Positions 1 to 8,079 of a stretch of 11,739 bases of DNA are shown here, one piece after another. A program made the translations under genes and the position numbers. The notes under the pieces are model-generated. The model did no database searches, was not told where the DNA came from, and worked only from the letters and a program-made list of their open reading frames with translations. Location: contig JAABQE010000176.1 in assembly GCA_011391655.1 (NCBI GenBank), positions 1-11,739 on the forward strand, read 5' to 3'. This stretch comes from Hydrogenophilales bacterium (lineage in GTDB: Bacteria > Pseudomonadota > Gammaproteobacteria > Burkholderiales > Thiobacillaceae). The first letter of the stretch is position 1; each line of letters starts with the position of its first letter.

Positions 1-749
1 ACCTGGGTGGAATCGACGTTGAATTCGAGATAGCCGCGATTGAGGTAAAACGAACGCAGAATCTCGATATCGCCGCCCAGGCGTGATTTGGAATACTGAT
101 CGGTCTTGGTATACCAGGTGAACCAGCCGGGCGTGGTTGAGGAAATCTCACCCAGCAGGTCTTTTTCAGAAAACGCCTGATTGCCGACGATATTGATCTG
201 CTGGATTTTGGCGCTATCGCCTTCCACCACATCAAACTGCACCGCCACCCGGTTGCGCTCCAGCGGCGTCAATGTCGTTTTGATTTCGACCGCATATTTG
301 CCGCGGTTGTAATACTGGCGTTGCAATTCCTGCTCGGCCTTGTCGACCAGGGAACGATCGAGTACCCGCCCTTCCGCCAGTCCGGTCTGCTTGAGGCCGG
401 CTTTCAGGTCATCCTCGGAAAATTCCTTGATGCCATTCAGGGTGATCTTGGCAATTGAGGGGCGCTCTTCAACGGTGACGATCACCACGCCGTCGCGCGC
501 TTCCAGCCGCACTTCCTTGAAAAAACCGGTGGCGTACAGGGCCTTGATCGCCGCCGCCGATTTCTCGTCGGTCATCGTTTCGCCCACCTTGACCGGCAGG
601 TAGCTGAAGACCGTGCCGGCCTCGGTACGCTGGATCCCTTCGACCCGGATATCCGTAACCGTGAAAGGCTCGATGGCAAGGACGTATGGCGCAGCCAACA
701 CAGCAGCGAGAGCAAGCGTGAGACGGTTAAGAACCATGGGTTTTTTCAT
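1..749 (-). CDS. bamA: BamA, outer-membrane protein assembly factor (N-terminal part, cut by window edge)
   Basis: BamA is the central subunit of the BAM complex, which folds and inserts beta-barrel proteins into the outer membrane. Only the first 249 codons are in the window; the remaining POTRA repeats and the beta-barrel lie beyond position 1. The protein begins [19 protein letters not shown], a typical Sec signal peptide with likely cleavage after VLA near residue 25. POTRA 1 follows at about residues 26-92 (FTVTDIRVEGIQRTEAGTVF), POTRA 2 at about 93-173 (ITLNGIKEFSEDDLKAGL) and most of POTRA 3 from about 175 (INIVGNQAFSEKDLL, then LRSFYLNRGYLEF). The VEGIQR and GNQAFS segments are characteristic of the family. 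The ATG at 749 overlaps the rseP stop by four bases (ATGA), so translation is probably coupled. A second in-frame ATG at 737 is possible but would shorten the charged start of the signal peptide. Placement after rseP is the usual proteobacterial order. Confidence 0.95.
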   Translation of the reverse strand, partial: MKKPMVLNRLTLALAAVLAAPYVLAIEPFTVTDIRVEGIQRTEAGTVFSYLPVKVGETMTDEKSAAAIKALYATGFFKEVRLEARDGVVIVTVEERPSIAKITLNGIKEFSEDDLKAGLKQTGLAEGRVLDRSLVDKAEQELQRQYYNRGKYAVEIKTTLTPLERNRVAVQFDVVEGDSAKIQQINIVGNQAFSEKDLLGEISSTTPGWFTWYTKTDQYSKSRLGGDIEILRSFYLNRGYLEFNVDSTQ

Positions 750-2098
750 CCGCCTAGCAGGCGTTGCAAATCGTTGAACAAAGCAAAAGACATCAGCAGC
801 AGCAGGAATGTCATGCCAATCCGGCTGCCTATTTCCATGGTGCGTTCGGACACCGGACGACCAGTCAACACTTCGGACACATAATACATGAGGTGCCCGC
901 CATCCAACAGCGGGATGGGCAGCAGATTAAGCACACCCAGACTCACGCTCACCAGCGCCAGAAAGCCGACAAAACTGATCCAGCCGAGGGCAGCGCTCTG
1001 GCCGGCATAATCTGCGATAGTCAGCGGGCCTGACAGGTTTTTCCACGACACCTGACCGAGCACCATGCGCCCCATCATCTCCAGCGTGAACACGCTCATG
1101 TCCCAGGTTTTGACTGCGCCCTGCCACAGCGCGTCGACCGGACCGTAGCGCACTTCGGTCATCAGGCTGGCAAATACCGCTTCGTCGATCTCGGGACCCG
1201 CGCCTATCTTGCCAACTGTTTGACCGCCTTCGTTCACCGCATCCGGCGTGAGCGTTAAGCCATCCAACTGCCCGTGTCGCTGATACTCGATGCGCAAGGG
1301 TTTGGCCGGATGCTGCCGGACCATCTCCACCCAGCCCTGCCAGTTCGCGACCGGTGTGCCATTGGCGGCAACCAGCCGGTCGCCTGGCTGCAGGCCTGCA
1401 CGTGCAGCCACGCCATCCGGCAGCAGCTTGCCGATCACCGGGTCAATCACCGGGTCATAGCGCACGATCCCCAGCGGACGCAGCGTGTCCTGCTCCAGGT
1501 TTTCGGTCGAGATCGACTGGGCCTCAAGTCGCACGCTGCGACCATCGGCCAGTTCAAGGGTGAGCGGCTCGCCCGCCACGCCAACACGCAGCAGGGTCAA
1601 GCGCAAATCCTGAAACGAAGGTGTGTCGGTGCCGTTGACGCGACGGATTTCATCGCCTGCAGCCAGGCCCGCCACGGCTGCGGGGGTGTTGGCCGGCGGC
1701 TCGCCTATCATCGGCTTCAGCGCGGGCAGCCCATGCAAAAACAGCGCCCAGTAAAACACGATGGCCAGCAGGAAATTGGCCAGCGGGCCGGCCACGACGA
1801 TACCAATGCGACGCCACACCGTGGCGCGATTAAAGCTGCGATGGGCTTCTGCCGCAGGCACCTCGCCTTCGCGCTCGTCGAGCATTTTGACGTAGCCGCC
1901 GAATGGCAGCGCAGCCAGCGTCCATTCGGTTTGATCGGTGCCAAACTGGCGGCTCAACAACGGCGGGCCGAAACCCAGCGAAAAGCGCAGCACCTTGACG
2001 CCCGCCAGGCGCGCTGCAAGGTAATGGCCAAATTCGTGCACCACCACCAGCACACTGATGGCAACCAGAAACCACAAAACCGTGCTCAATAGGTTCAT
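746..2098 (-). CDS. rseP: RseP, site-2 intramembrane zinc metalloprotease
   Basis: RseP is an inner-membrane protease of the M50 family. In E. coli it cuts the anti-sigma factor RseA after DegS and so releases sigma-E; it also clears remnant signal peptides. The zinc motif HEFGH lies at residues 21-25 in the first membrane segment, and the second catalytic motif LDG lies at 398-400 ([13 protein letters not shown]). Two periplasmic PDZ domains are visible, at about 127-195 ([17 protein letters not shown]) and 216-280 ([17 protein letters not shown]). A membrane segment follows [12 protein letters not shown] sequence near 100-122, and hydrophobic stretches near 374-396 and 430-445 fit the four-segment topology. 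The length of 450 residues matches E. coli RseP. The ATG at 2098 overlaps the dxr stop by four bases (ATGA) and follows a modest AGGTG ribosome-binding sequence. Neighbour BamA is a sigma-E-related envelope factor in enterics, so the pairing is functionally coherent. Confidence 0.97.
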   Translation of the reverse strand: MNLLSTVLWFLVAISVLVVVHEFGHYLAARLAGVKVLRFSLGFGPPLLSRQFGTDQTEWTLAALPFGGYVKMLDEREGEVPAAEAHRSFNRATVWRRIGIVVAGPLANFLLAIVFYWALFLHGLPALKPMIGEPPANTPAAVAGLAAGDEIRRVNGTDTPSFQDLRLTLLRVGVAGEPLTLELADGRSVRLEAQSISTENLEQDTLRPLGIVRYDPVIDPVIGKLLPDGVAARAGLQPGDRLVAANGTPVANWQGWVEMVRQHPAKPLRIEYQRHGQLDGLTLTPDAVNEGGQTVGKIGAGPEIDEAVFASLMTEVRYGPVDALWQGAVKTWDMSVFTLEMMGRMVLGQVSWKNLSGPLTIADYAGQSAALGWISFVGFLALVSVSLGVLNLLPIPLLDGGHLMYYVSEVLTGRPVSERTMEIGSRIGMTFLLLLMSFALFNDLQRLLGG

Positions 2099-3309
2099 GC
2101 GCGCACCTGCCCCAAATAGGCTTCGGCCACACTGCGTGCCTGTTGATCGGCGCTGAGCAAATCTTCCAGCGTGTCGGCCGCGCCACCCGCCAGCGTGTCG
2201 AGCGCATGCGCGATGCTGGCGGCGATGGCATTGAAGGGCACGGCGCCGTCGAGGAAGCGTGCAACCGCTACTTCATTCGCCGCATTCAATACGGCCGACG
2301 CGTTGCCGCCCGCTGCCAGTGCGTCGAACGCCAGTTGCAGACAGGGGAAACGCGCGGTGTCGGGTGCCTCGAAAGTGAGCGCCCTGCCCATCAGCTCAAG
2401 CGCTGACACCCCGGCATCGATGCGCTCGGGAAAACCCAGCGCATAAGCGATCGGCGTGCGCATGTCGGGCGTGCCGAGCTGGGCGATCACCGAGCCGTCG
2501 GCGTATTCCACCATCGAATGGACGATGCTTTGCGGATGCACCACGACCTTGATCTGTTCGGGACGCGCGTTAAACAGCCAGCGTGCCTCGATCACTTCAA
2601 GTCCCTTGTTCATCAGGCTCGCGGAATCGACCGATATTTTCTTGCCCATCACCCAGTTGGGGTGTGCCACTGCCTGCGCGGGGGTGGCCGCCGCGATGGC
2701 CTCGGCCGACAAGGTGCGGAACGGCCCGCCGGACGCGGTGAGCCACAGCGATTTCACCCCGGCCTGCTGGAAGTCGCCGTTGAAGTCGCGTGGCAGCGAC
2801 TGGAAAATGGCGTTGTGTTCGGAGTCAATCGGCAGCAATTGGGCACCGCTGGCCGCGATGGCGTCCATGAACAACTGCCCGGCCACCACCAGCGTTTCCT
2901 TGTTGGCAAGCAGGATGCGCTTGCCTGCCTGCGCCGCTGCCAGCGTAGCGGGCAGCCCGGCCGCGCCGACGATGGCCGCCATCAGGGTATCGACCTCGGG
3001 CGCGGTCGCCACGGCGGTCAAGGCGGCGCTGCCCTCCAGCACCTCGACCGGCAGCTTGGCTGCAGCAATGCGCTCGCGCAGCGCCGCCGCCGCCGCCGGC
3101 TCGGTCATGACGGCATAGCGCGGCCGATGGGTGCGGCATTGTTCAAACATGCGCTCAACTTGCATCGCGCCCGTCAAAGCGAATATTTCAAACCGATCCG
3201 GGTGACGCGCCACCACGTCGAGCGTATTCACGCCGATAGTCCCGGTGGCGCCCAGAACGGTGAGGACGCGGGGCTTCGTCCCGCTTGATTTCATGCTGCC
3301 TGATGTCAT
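2095..3309 (-). CDS. dxr: 1-deoxy-D-xylulose 5-phosphate reductoisomerase
   Basis: Dxr converts DXP to 2-C-methyl-D-erythritol 4-phosphate with NADPH, the committed step of the MEP isoprenoid pathway in the cytoplasm. With the start chosen here the protein has 404 residues. The Rossmann motif GATGTIG is at 20-26, ANKETLV follows near 135, and the divalent-metal ligands are D162 and E164 in [11 protein letters not shown] plus E238 in KGLEVIEA. The active-site loop GGPFR and the segments [11 protein letters not shown] and HPQSIVHSM are intact. An in-frame ATG 18 bases upstream (3327) would give 410 residues. I prefer 3309 because it makes an ATGA overlap with the cdsA stop, as at the neighbouring junctions, and has GGAG seven bases upstream. 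A third candidate ATG at 3294 gives 399 residues. Its product feeds the isoprenoid precursors used by UppS two genes upstream. Confidence 0.95.
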   Translation of the reverse strand: MTSGSMKSSGTKPRVLTVLGATGTIGVNTLDVVARHPDRFEIFALTGAMQVERMFEQCRTHRPRYAVMTEPAAAAALRERIAAAKLPVEVLEGSAALTAVATAPEVDTLMAAIVGAAGLPATLAAAQAGKRILLANKETLVVAGQLFMDAIAASGAQLLPIDSEHNAIFQSLPRDFNGDFQQAGVKSLWLTASGGPFRTLSAEAIAAATPAQAVAHPNWVMGKKISVDSASLMNKGLEVIEARWLFNARPEQIKVVVHPQSIVHSMVEYADGSVIAQLGTPDMRTPIAYALGFPERIDAGVSALELMGRALTFEAPDTARFPCLQLAFDALAAGGNASAVLNAANEVAVARFLDGAVPFNAIAASIAHALDTLAGGAADTLEDLLSADQQARSVAEAYLGQVRA

Positions 3310-4139
3310 GCGGTGTGCTCCAGCCACATCAACATACCGCTCGCGACCGGCAATGTGGAGGTCAGGGCGTCGATGCGGTCGAGCACGCCGCCGTGGCCGG
3401 GCAGCAGATTGCCGCTGTCCTTCATGCCGGCAACACGCTTGATCCAGGATTCAAACAGATCGCCCAACACTGACAAATAGAGCAGGCCCGCCACCATGAA
3501 AAACAGCGATAGCAGCGGCATCGTGGTGAGTTGGCTCAGGATGGCGGCGTAACCCGCAAGTGCGGCCAGTGCGCCTGCCACGCCTTCCCAGGTCTTGCCC
3601 GGGCTGATGGCTGGGGCAAGCTTATGCCGCCCAAAATGACGGCCGGCAAAATAGGCGGCGGTATCGGCGATCCAGACCACCGCCATCACACCCAGCAGCA
3701 CAGCGGGGCCGCGTGCATGCAGATACAGCAAGGCCGCCCAGGTCGGCAGCAAGACTGCTACACCGACTGCGGCGCGCAAAAAGGGCTGCGTGGCCTGCCA
3801 GCGTCCCAGCAGCCACAACGGCGCGACGACCAGCCAGAAAGCCAGCGCCAGCACGATGAGTCCGCTCTGAAAAACAGGCCAGTCCGCCCCCAACACAAAC
3901 GTCAGGATCAAGGCGCAGGCGGCCAGCAACCCGGCATAGAGGCGCGCAGACAGCGGAGGGAAGTGGCTCAGGGTCGCCCATTCGTAAGCAGCCATGCCGA
4001 CCACGCCCGCCATCAGAATCGCCCACAGCCACGCCGGCGCCCACAATGCGGCAGGCACAAACACCGCCAGCAGCAACCCAGCCGTCAGCACGCGCCGGGC
4101 CAGAGGTGTCATGGTTGCAGCACTTGAAAGAGTGGTCAC
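3306..4139 (-). CDS. cdsA: Phosphatidate cytidylyltransferase (CDP-diglyceride synthase)
   Basis: CdsA makes CDP-diacylglycerol from phosphatidic acid and CTP at the inner membrane, the branch point for all bacterial phospholipids. The protein is very hydrophobic, with roughly eight membrane segments beginning at [17 protein letters not shown]. Near the C-terminus, residues 231-257, it carries the full CdsA family signature: S-x-x-K-R, then [13 protein letters not shown] and VLDRID, which includes the metal-binding aspartates. Length 277 is close to the usual 270-285. The start is uncertain. GTG at 4139 overlaps the uppS stop as GTGA, which matches the overlapping style of the operon. An ATG at 4112 would begin [11 protein letters not shown] and resembles the usual short N-terminus of the family, giving 268 residues. 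Neither has a strong Shine-Dalgarno sequence. Neighbours UppS and Dxr place it in the lipid part of the operon. Confidence 0.94.
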   Translation of the reverse strand: MTTLSSAATMTPLARRVLTAGLLLAVFVPAALWAPAWLWAILMAGVVGMAAYEWATLSHFPPLSARLYAGLLAACALILTFVLGADWPVFQSGLIVLALAFWLVVAPLWLLGRWQATQPFLRAAVGVAVLLPTWAALLYLHARGPAVLLGVMAVVWIADTAAYFAGRHFGRHKLAPAISPGKTWEGVAGALAALAGYAAILSQLTTMPLLSLFFMVAGLLYLSVLGDLFESWIKRVAGMKDSGNLLPGHGGVLDRIDALTSTLPVASGMLMWLEHTA

Positions 4140-4876
4140 GACGCGGCTTGAACCTGTTCGCTGGTGCGGCCAAAGCGGCGCTCACGGGTGCGATAGGAAG
4201 CAATCGCCCCATCCAGCGCCTTCGCGTTGAAATCGGGCCACAACGTGTCGGTGAAATACAGTTCAGTGTAAGCCAGCTGCCACATCAAAAAATTGCTGAT
4301 GCGCTTTTCACCGCCGGTGCGGATGAACAAATCCGGTTCGGGCGCATCGGACAGACTGAGTTGCTGTGCCAGCGCAGCTTCATCGATGTCATCTGCCGCC
4401 ACCCCTGCCACCATCAGTTTCTTGACTGCCTGCACGATATCCCAGCGACCGCCGTAATTGGCTGCCACGGTAAAGGTCAGGCTGGTGTTATTGCGGGTCA
4501 GGGCTTCTGCGTCGCGGATCAGGGTCTGAATGCGTTCGGAAAAGCCCGACAGGTCGCCAATCAAGCGAAAGCGGATATTGTTTTCGTGCAGTCGCGTCAC
4601 TTCATTTTCCAGCGCGCGCATGAACAGTTCCATCAGCAGCGTGACTTCTTCCTGCGGACGCCGCCAGTTCTCGGAGCTGAACGCAAACACCGTGAGATGC
4701 GCCACGCCGCGTTCGGCACACGCGCGAATCACGTCGCGCAGGGTCTCGACGCCCTTGCGATGACCCGCCACTCGCGGCATCAGCCGGCGCTTCGCCCAGC
4801 GGCCATTGCCATCCATGATGATGGCAATGTGCTTGGGCACATCAGCGTTTGAGATGGGATGTTTCAAGCGGGTCAT
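4136..4876 (-). CDS. uppS: Undecaprenyl diphosphate synthase (cis-prenyltransferase)
   Basis: UppS adds eight isopentenyl units in cis to farnesyl diphosphate. The product is the C55 lipid carrier used for peptidoglycan, O-antigen and other envelope polymers. Near the N-terminus it has the invariant [13 protein letters not shown] motif with the catalytic Asp (residue 22 from the ATG), followed by [11 protein letters not shown]. The second signature lies near the C-terminus: [15 protein letters not shown], then WQLAYTEL and WPDF. The segment [11 protein letters not shown] is also canonical. From this ATG the protein has 246 residues. A GTG immediately upstream at 4879 would add one residue, and no strong Shine-Dalgarno sequence decides between them. 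The TGA stop overlaps the cdsA GTG start by four bases. About 27 bp separate it from the frr stop. Confidence 0.95.
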   Translation of the reverse strand: MTRLKHPISNADVPKHIAIIMDGNGRWAKRRLMPRVAGHRKGVETLRDVIRACAERGVAHLTVFAFSSENWRRPQEEVTLLMELFMRALENEVTRLHENNIRFRLIGDLSGFSERIQTLIRDAEALTRNNTSLTFTVAANYGGRWDIVQAVKKLMVAGVAADDIDEAALAQQLSLSDAPEPDLFIRTGGEKRISNFLMWQLAYTELYFTDTLWPDFNAKALDGAIASYRTRERRFGRTSEQVQAAS

Positions 4877-4903
4877 CACACGGAATGGGCTCGCCGGACT
4901 GGC

Positions 4904-5473
4904 TTAGACGGCAAGCAAATCTTTCTCTTTGTCAGCCAGCAGCTTGTCGATATCACCAATGTATTTATCGGTCAGCTTCTGCACGTCATCCTGGGTGCGG
5001 CGCTCTTCGTCCTCGGTCGCCGTTTTGGCCTTGACCATTTCCTTGACTGCGCCGTTGGCATCACGACGGATATTGCGCATCGCGACGCGCGCCGTTTCGG
5101 CCTCGCCACGCACCACCTTGATCAGATCGCGGCGGCGCTCCTCGGTCAGCGAAGGCATCGGCACGCGAATGATGTCGCCGTGCGTGGCCGGGTTGAGGCC
5201 AAGGTCACCATCGCGAATCGCTTTTTCGATCTTGCCGACCATGTTCTTTTCGTAGGGCTGCACGCCCAGGGTGCGGCTATCCACCAGCGACACGTTGGCC
5301 ACCTGCGGCACTGCGGTCGGGCTACCGTAATAATCCACCATCACATGGTCAAGAATGCCGGTGTGCGCGCGCCCGGTGCGCACTTTAGCCAGATCGTTTT
5401 TCAGCGATTCCAGCGACTTGCCCATTTTCTGCTCGGCAGACTGTTTGATTTCCGCAATCGTCATTTCAGCCAT
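4904..5473 (-). CDS. frr: Ribosome recycling factor
   Basis: RRF splits the post-termination ribosome together with EF-G so the subunits can be reused. The 189-residue protein fits the family length of about 185. Domain I is the three-helix bundle formed by the N-terminal helix ([20 protein letters not shown]) and the long C-terminal helices (from about 108, [44 protein letters not shown]). Domain II is the beta insert at about 31-105, with [12 protein letters not shown] and [20 protein letters not shown]. Conserved arginines lie in RNIRRD at 133-137. The ATG at 5473 has an excellent Shine-Dalgarno sequence (AAGGAAGGA) six bases upstream, which decides the start over the in-frame ATG at 5464. 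The position directly after pyrH is the normal bacterial order. Confidence 0.97.
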   Translation of the reverse strand: MAEMTIAEIKQSAEQKMGKSLESLKNDLAKVRTGRAHTGILDHVMVDYYGSPTAVPQVANVSLVDSRTLGVQPYEKNMVGKIEKAIRDGDLGLNPATHGDIIRVPMPSLTEERRRDLIKVVRGEAETARVAMRNIRRDANGAVKEMVKAKTATEDEERRTQDDVQKLTDKYIGDIDKLLADKEKDLLAV

Positions 5474-5479
5474 TGTGTT

Positions 5480-5488
5480 TCCTTCCTT
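5480..5488 (-). promoter_or_regulatory. Strong ribosome-binding site of frr
   Basis: Read on the minus strand this is AAGGAAGGA, ending six bases before the frr ATG. It contains two overlapping purine-rich Shine-Dalgarno cores and is one of the strongest ribosome-binding sequences in the operon. It lies in the 27-bp pyrH-frr gap and fixes the frr start at 5473. Confidence 0.8.
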
Positions 5489-5500
5489 CGTAAAGCGCGT

Positions 5501-6208
5501 TCAAGGCGTGACGCGCGTTCCTTCGTCTTCGCCCATCACCACACGCTTCAGGGCGCCCGGTTTGAAAATATCGAACACGACCAGCGGCAGCTTCTGTTCG
5601 CGGCACAAGGCGAACGCCGCCGTGTCGAGCACGGCAAGATCGTTGCGGATCGCCTCGTCGAAACTCAGCGTCGCATAGCGGGTCGCCGTTGCGTCCTTTT
5701 TCGGGTCGGCGGTATACACCCCATCCACCTTGGTCGCTTTCAACAGCAAATCGGCGCCAATTTCAGCACCACGCAGCGCAGCCGCAGTGTCAGTGGTGAA
5801 AAACGGATTACCCGTGCCACCGCCGAAAATCACCACACTGCCCGCCTCAAGATGGCGCACCGCGGTGTCGCGTTCAAACGCTTCGCCGACGTGCGTAATC
5901 GCCACTGCCGTTTGTACTCGCGCAGGCACGCCTGCACGCACCAGCGCATCTTTCAGCGCCAGCGCATTCATCACGGTAGCGAGCATGCCCATCGAATCGG
6001 CTGTCGCCCGATCCATGCCGGACAGCGCGCCGGTCGCGCCACGAAACAGGTTGCCGCCGCCGACGACGATGCCAACCTGCACCCCCAGCGCGACGACTTC
6101 GCGAATCTGCTCAACAAACCCAGCCAGCGTCTCCGCGTGATAGCCGAACGCATCGGCGCCCAGCGCCTCGCCGGAAAGCTTCAATAAAATGCGACGCGCG
6201 TGCGCCAT
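5501..6208 (-). CDS. pyrH: UMP kinase (uridylate kinase, amino-acid-kinase family)
   Basis: PyrH phosphorylates UMP to UDP with ATP, the step that feeds UTP, CTP and UDP-sugar pools. The bacterial enzyme is a hexamer, typically activated by GTP and inhibited by UTP. The 235-residue protein shows the amino-acid-kinase landmarks in order: LLKLSGEAL at 8-16, the glycine-rich GGGNLFRG at 50-57, [19 protein letters not shown] at 66-84, [17 protein letters not shown] at 131-147 (UMP and acceptor site) and [12 protein letters not shown] at 161-172. The ATG lies five bases after the tsf TAA stop, with an AAGG sequence overlapping the end of tsf, so its translation is probably coupled to tsf. Its place between tsf and frr is the common bacterial arrangement. 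Confidence 0.97.
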   Translation of the reverse strand: MAHARRILLKLSGEALGADAFGYHAETLAGFVEQIREVVALGVQVGIVVGGGNLFRGATGALSGMDRATADSMGMLATVMNALALKDALVRAGVPARVQTAVAITHVGEAFERDTAVRHLEAGSVVIFGGGTGNPFFTTDTAAALRGAEIGADLLLKATKVDGVYTADPKKDATATRYATLSFDEAIRNDLAVLDTAAFALCREQKLPLVVFDIFKPGALKRVVMGEDEGTRVTP

Positions 6209-6213
6209 GGTGG

Positions 6214-7086
6214 TTAAACCTTGGACGCAGCAGCGACTTCAGCCGCGAAGTCGGTCACTTTCTTCTCGATACCCTCGCCCACCACATACATGCTGAAGCC
6301 ATGGCACTGCGAGTTCTTCGATTTCAGCACCTGCTCGACGGTCTGCTTGTCATCCTTGACGAATGGCTGCGACAGCAGCGTGACTTCTTTCAGGAACTTC
6401 TGCACCGTGCCTTCGGCAATCTTTTCCAGCATGGCTTCCGGCTTGCCTGCTTCCTTGGCCTTCTCGATCGCGACGCGACGCTCGGTATCCAGCAGATCCT
6501 GCGACACGCCGGATGCATCCAGCGATTTCGGCTTGGACGCTGCAATGTGCATGGCGATATCGCGCGCCAGCGCTTCATCGCCGGTCACGTCAACCAGAAC
6601 ACCGATCTTGCCGCTGTGAATGTAGCTGGCGAACTTGCCCTGCCCCGTCAGACGCTCAAAACGGCGCACCGACATGTTCTCGCCCATTTTGCCGACCAGT
6701 TCGGTACGCACCGCTTCCACCGTGGAGCCGTTGTAGGCCAGCGCGGACAGCGCAGCCACGTCAGCCGGATTCTGCTCCAGCACCATTTTGGCCAGCGCGT
6801 TGGACAACGCCAGGAAATCGTCGTTCTTCGCCACGAAGTCAGTTTCGCAGTTGACTTCAATCATCGCAGCCGACTTGCCGTCAGCACTAATGGCGATGGT
6901 CACCACGCCTTCAGCCGCCACACGGCTTGCGCTCTTGGCGGCCTTGTTGCCGAAACGCACACGCAGAATTTCTTCCGCTTTCTGCATGTCGCCTTCAGCT
7001 TCGGTCAATGCCTTTTTGCAATCCATCATCGGCGCGTCGGTTTTTTCGCGCAGCTCTTTAACCATGCTTGCAGTGATTGCTGCCAT
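6214..7086 (-). CDS. tsf: Elongation factor Ts
   Basis: EF-Ts is the guanine-nucleotide exchange factor that recycles EF-Tu-GDP to EF-Tu-GTP during translation. The N-terminal UBA-like domain (about 1-55) carries [19 protein letters not shown]; the TDAPMM variant is the form I associate with betaproteobacteria. The core follows with the conserved [13 protein letters not shown] at 77-89; the TDFV at 82-85 inserts near the EF-Tu nucleotide site. The C-terminal region contains [18 protein letters not shown] and [13 protein letters not shown], which fit the dimerisation and C-terminal modules. Length 290 is normal. The ATG at 7086 has a good ribosome-binding sequence (GGGAGTAGGAA directly upstream). 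It is the second gene of the operon, separated from rpsB by a 124-bp spacer with two strong hairpins. Confidence 0.97.
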   Translation of the reverse strand: MAAITASMVKELREKTDAPMMDCKKALTEAEGDMQKAEEILRVRFGNKAAKSASRVAAEGVVTIAISADGKSAAMIEVNCETDFVAKNDDFLALSNALAKMVLEQNPADVAALSALAYNGSTVEAVRTELVGKMGENMSVRRFERLTGQGKFASYIHSGKIGVLVDVTGDEALARDIAMHIAASKPKSLDASGVSQDLLDTERRVAIEKAKEAGKPEAMLEKIAEGTVQKFLKEVTLLSQPFVKDDKQTVEQVLKSKNSQCHGFSMYVVGEGIEKKVTDFAAEVAAASKV

Positions 7087-7139
7087 TTCCTACTCCCTAT
7101 CAATTTAAGTTCAGCCGAATCAATCAGCTCATGCAGAAA

Positions 7140-7157
7140 GAGGGGCCAACGCCCCTC
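7140..7157 (-). terminator. Hairpin in rpsB-tsf spacer, possible weak terminator or attenuator
   Basis: On the minus strand this reads GAGGGGC-GTTG-GCCCCTC, a perfect 7-bp G+C-rich stem with a 4-base loop. It is followed directly by TTTCTG. The stem is terminator-like, but the U-tract has only three consecutive Ts, so full termination is unlikely. Partial attenuation between rpsB and tsf, or an RNA-processing or stability element, would fit the position about 53 bases upstream of the tsf start. Confidence 0.5.
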
Positions 7158-7169
7158 CTTGAAATACGT

Positions 7170-7192
7170 TCGCCGGAAAGGTATTCCGGCGA
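7170..7192 (-). repeat. Perfect inverted repeat (9-bp stem) just after rpsB
   Basis: Positions 7170-7178 and 7184-7192 are exact reverse complements (core CGCCGGAA / TTCCGGCG plus one outer T-A pair), with a 5-base loop. On the minus-strand transcript it starts 18 bases after the rpsB stop codon. No T-run follows, so it is not an intrinsic terminator by itself. It is likely an RNA hairpin that protects the rpsB 3' end or acts together with the second hairpin 12 bases further downstream. Confidence 0.6.
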
Positions 7193-7210
7193 GGTTACGG
7201 CGTGGCGCGT

Positions 7211-7957
7211 TTATTCAGCGGCCACGTCGCCTTCTTCTTCCACTTCAATGAACTCTTCGCCGCCGGTGAGTTCGCCGAGGATCTGCGCGCGGCCTTCCAG
7301 CGCTGCATCGGCCATGCCGCGTGCATACAAACGAATCGCGCGTGCCGAGTCATCGTTGCCGGGAACCACGTAAGCCACGCCTTCCGGGCTGTTGTTGGTG
7401 TCGACCACGCCGATCACCGGAATGCCCAGTTTCTTGGCCTCAACCACGGTACCCTTCTGGTAGCCGACGTCGATAATGAAAATAGCGTCCGGCAAGCCGT
7501 TCATCTCGCGAATACCACCGAGGCTGCGGTTCAGCTTGTCTGCTTCGCGCTGCATGGTGAGGACTTCTTTTTTCGACAAACGGCCCGGCTCTGCCAGCGA
7601 CACTTCCAGATCCTTCAGGCGCTTGATCGACTGCTTGACCGTCTTGAAGTTGGTCAGCATGCCGCCCAGCCAGCGGTTGTCCACATAAGGCATGCCCGCA
7701 CGTTCAGCTTCTTCACGCACGATCTCGCGGGCGGCACGCTTGGTGCCCACAAACAGGACGGTGCCTTTGTTGGCGGTCAATTGACGGACGAATTTTTGCG
7801 CGTCCTGGAACATCGGCAGCGATTTTTCCAGGTTCACGATATGAATTTTGTTGCGGTGACCGAAGATGTACTGTGCCATCTTGGGGTTCCAGAAACGGGT
7901 TTGGTGACCGAAATGGACACCGGCTTCCAGCATTTGACGCATTGTGACTGACGACAT
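7211..7957 (-). CDS. rpsB: 30S ribosomal protein S2
   Basis: S2 is a late-assembling protein of the small ribosomal subunit, needed for S1 binding. The 248-residue protein begins [19 protein letters not shown], which is the family's N-terminal signature, followed by RFWNPKM and [21 protein letters not shown] lies near 95-107. The second S2 signature [20 protein letters not shown] spans 184-203. The last 20 residues form an acidic tail ([11 protein letters not shown]). The start at 7957 has a clear Shine-Dalgarno sequence GGAG six bases upstream. It is the first gene of the operon, with a near-consensus promoter and a structured leader of about 115 nt upstream. In enterobacteria S2 represses its own rpsB-tsf mRNA through the leader, and the structure here suggests similar control. 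Confidence 0.98.
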   Translation of the reverse strand: MSSVTMRQMLEAGVHFGHQTRFWNPKMAQYIFGHRNKIHIVNLEKSLPMFQDAQKFVRQLTANKGTVLFVGTKRAAREIVREEAERAGMPYVDNRWLGGMLTNFKTVKQSIKRLKDLEVSLAEPGRLSKKEVLTMQREADKLNRSLGGIREMNGLPDAIFIIDVGYQKGTVVEAKKLGIPVIGVVDTNNSPEGVAYVVPGNDDSARAIRLYARGMADAALEGRAQILGELTGGEEFIEVEEEGDVAAE

Positions 7958-8073
7958 TAATGACTCCTAAAGGGTTAAGCCTCCACCCGTCAGCAGCTGC
8001 GCGCTTGCTATCTGAAACGCGCCGCCACCCTTTAACGACAAGTGTGCGAATTTGTCCGAACCATTTCGGACAG
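7958..8073 (-). promoter_or_regulatory. Structured 5' leader of rpsB mRNA, candidate S2 autoregulatory element
   Basis: The predicted transcript leader runs from about 8073 to 7958. It contains three perfect or near-perfect pairings. (1) A hairpin lies at 8053-8072, at the very 5' end. (2) An internal hairpin pairs 8015-8022 with 7999-8006: GCGCGTTT and AAGCGCGC on the minus strand, one G-U pair, 8-base loop. (3) A long-range stem pairs TAAAGGGT (8027-8034) with ACCCTTTA (7968-7975), eight bases with no mismatch. The 3' arm of stem 3 ends directly at the Shine-Dalgarno GGAG (7964-7967), so folding would place the ribosome-binding site at the base of a closed structure. Autoregulation of rpsB by S2 is known in gammaproteobacteria; that this leader does the same is inference. 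Confidence 0.55.
8053..8072 (-). repeat. Perfect 8-bp hairpin at the predicted 5' end of the rpsB transcript
   Basis: On the minus strand this reads TGTCCGAA-ATGG-TTCGGACA, with no mismatch and a 4-base loop. It begins eight bases after the -10 hexamer, so the RNA is predicted to start with this hairpin or within one or two bases of it. A 5'-terminal hairpin commonly protects mRNA from 5'-end-dependent RNase E attack; it may also be part of an S2-binding fold. On DNA the palindrome could instead be an operator, since it overlaps the likely transcription start. Confidence 0.65.
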
Positions 8074-8079
8074 CCCGCT

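Noticed and set aside
1274..2092. 272-residue plus-strand open frame opposite rseP
   Set aside because: Antisense shadow of rseP; low-complexity Gln/His/Arg content and no domain.
4859..6187. 442-residue plus-strand open frame opposite frr and pyrH
   Set aside because: It lies antisense to two unmistakable conserved genes, has His/Arg/Gln-rich composition typical of shadow frames in G+C-rich DNA, and shows no recognisable motif or start signal.
7087..7136. Possible separate tsf promoter (TTGATT and AT-rich TTAAATTGATAG on the minus strand)
   Set aside because: No pair of hexamers has acceptable spacing; TTGATT to TTAAAT is too short for a sigma-70 promoter.
7140..7157. Full Rho-independent terminator ending the rpsB transcript
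   Set aside because: The stem is good but only three consecutive Ts follow, and tsf-pyrH-frr have no evident promoter of their own, so complete termination would silence an essential operon. Kept only as a possible attenuator.
6301..7251. 316-residue plus-strand open frame across tsf and the rpsB-tsf spacer
   Set aside because: Antisense to tsf and the end of rpsB. It also reads through both spacer hairpins, which are better explained as RNA structure of the minus-strand operon.
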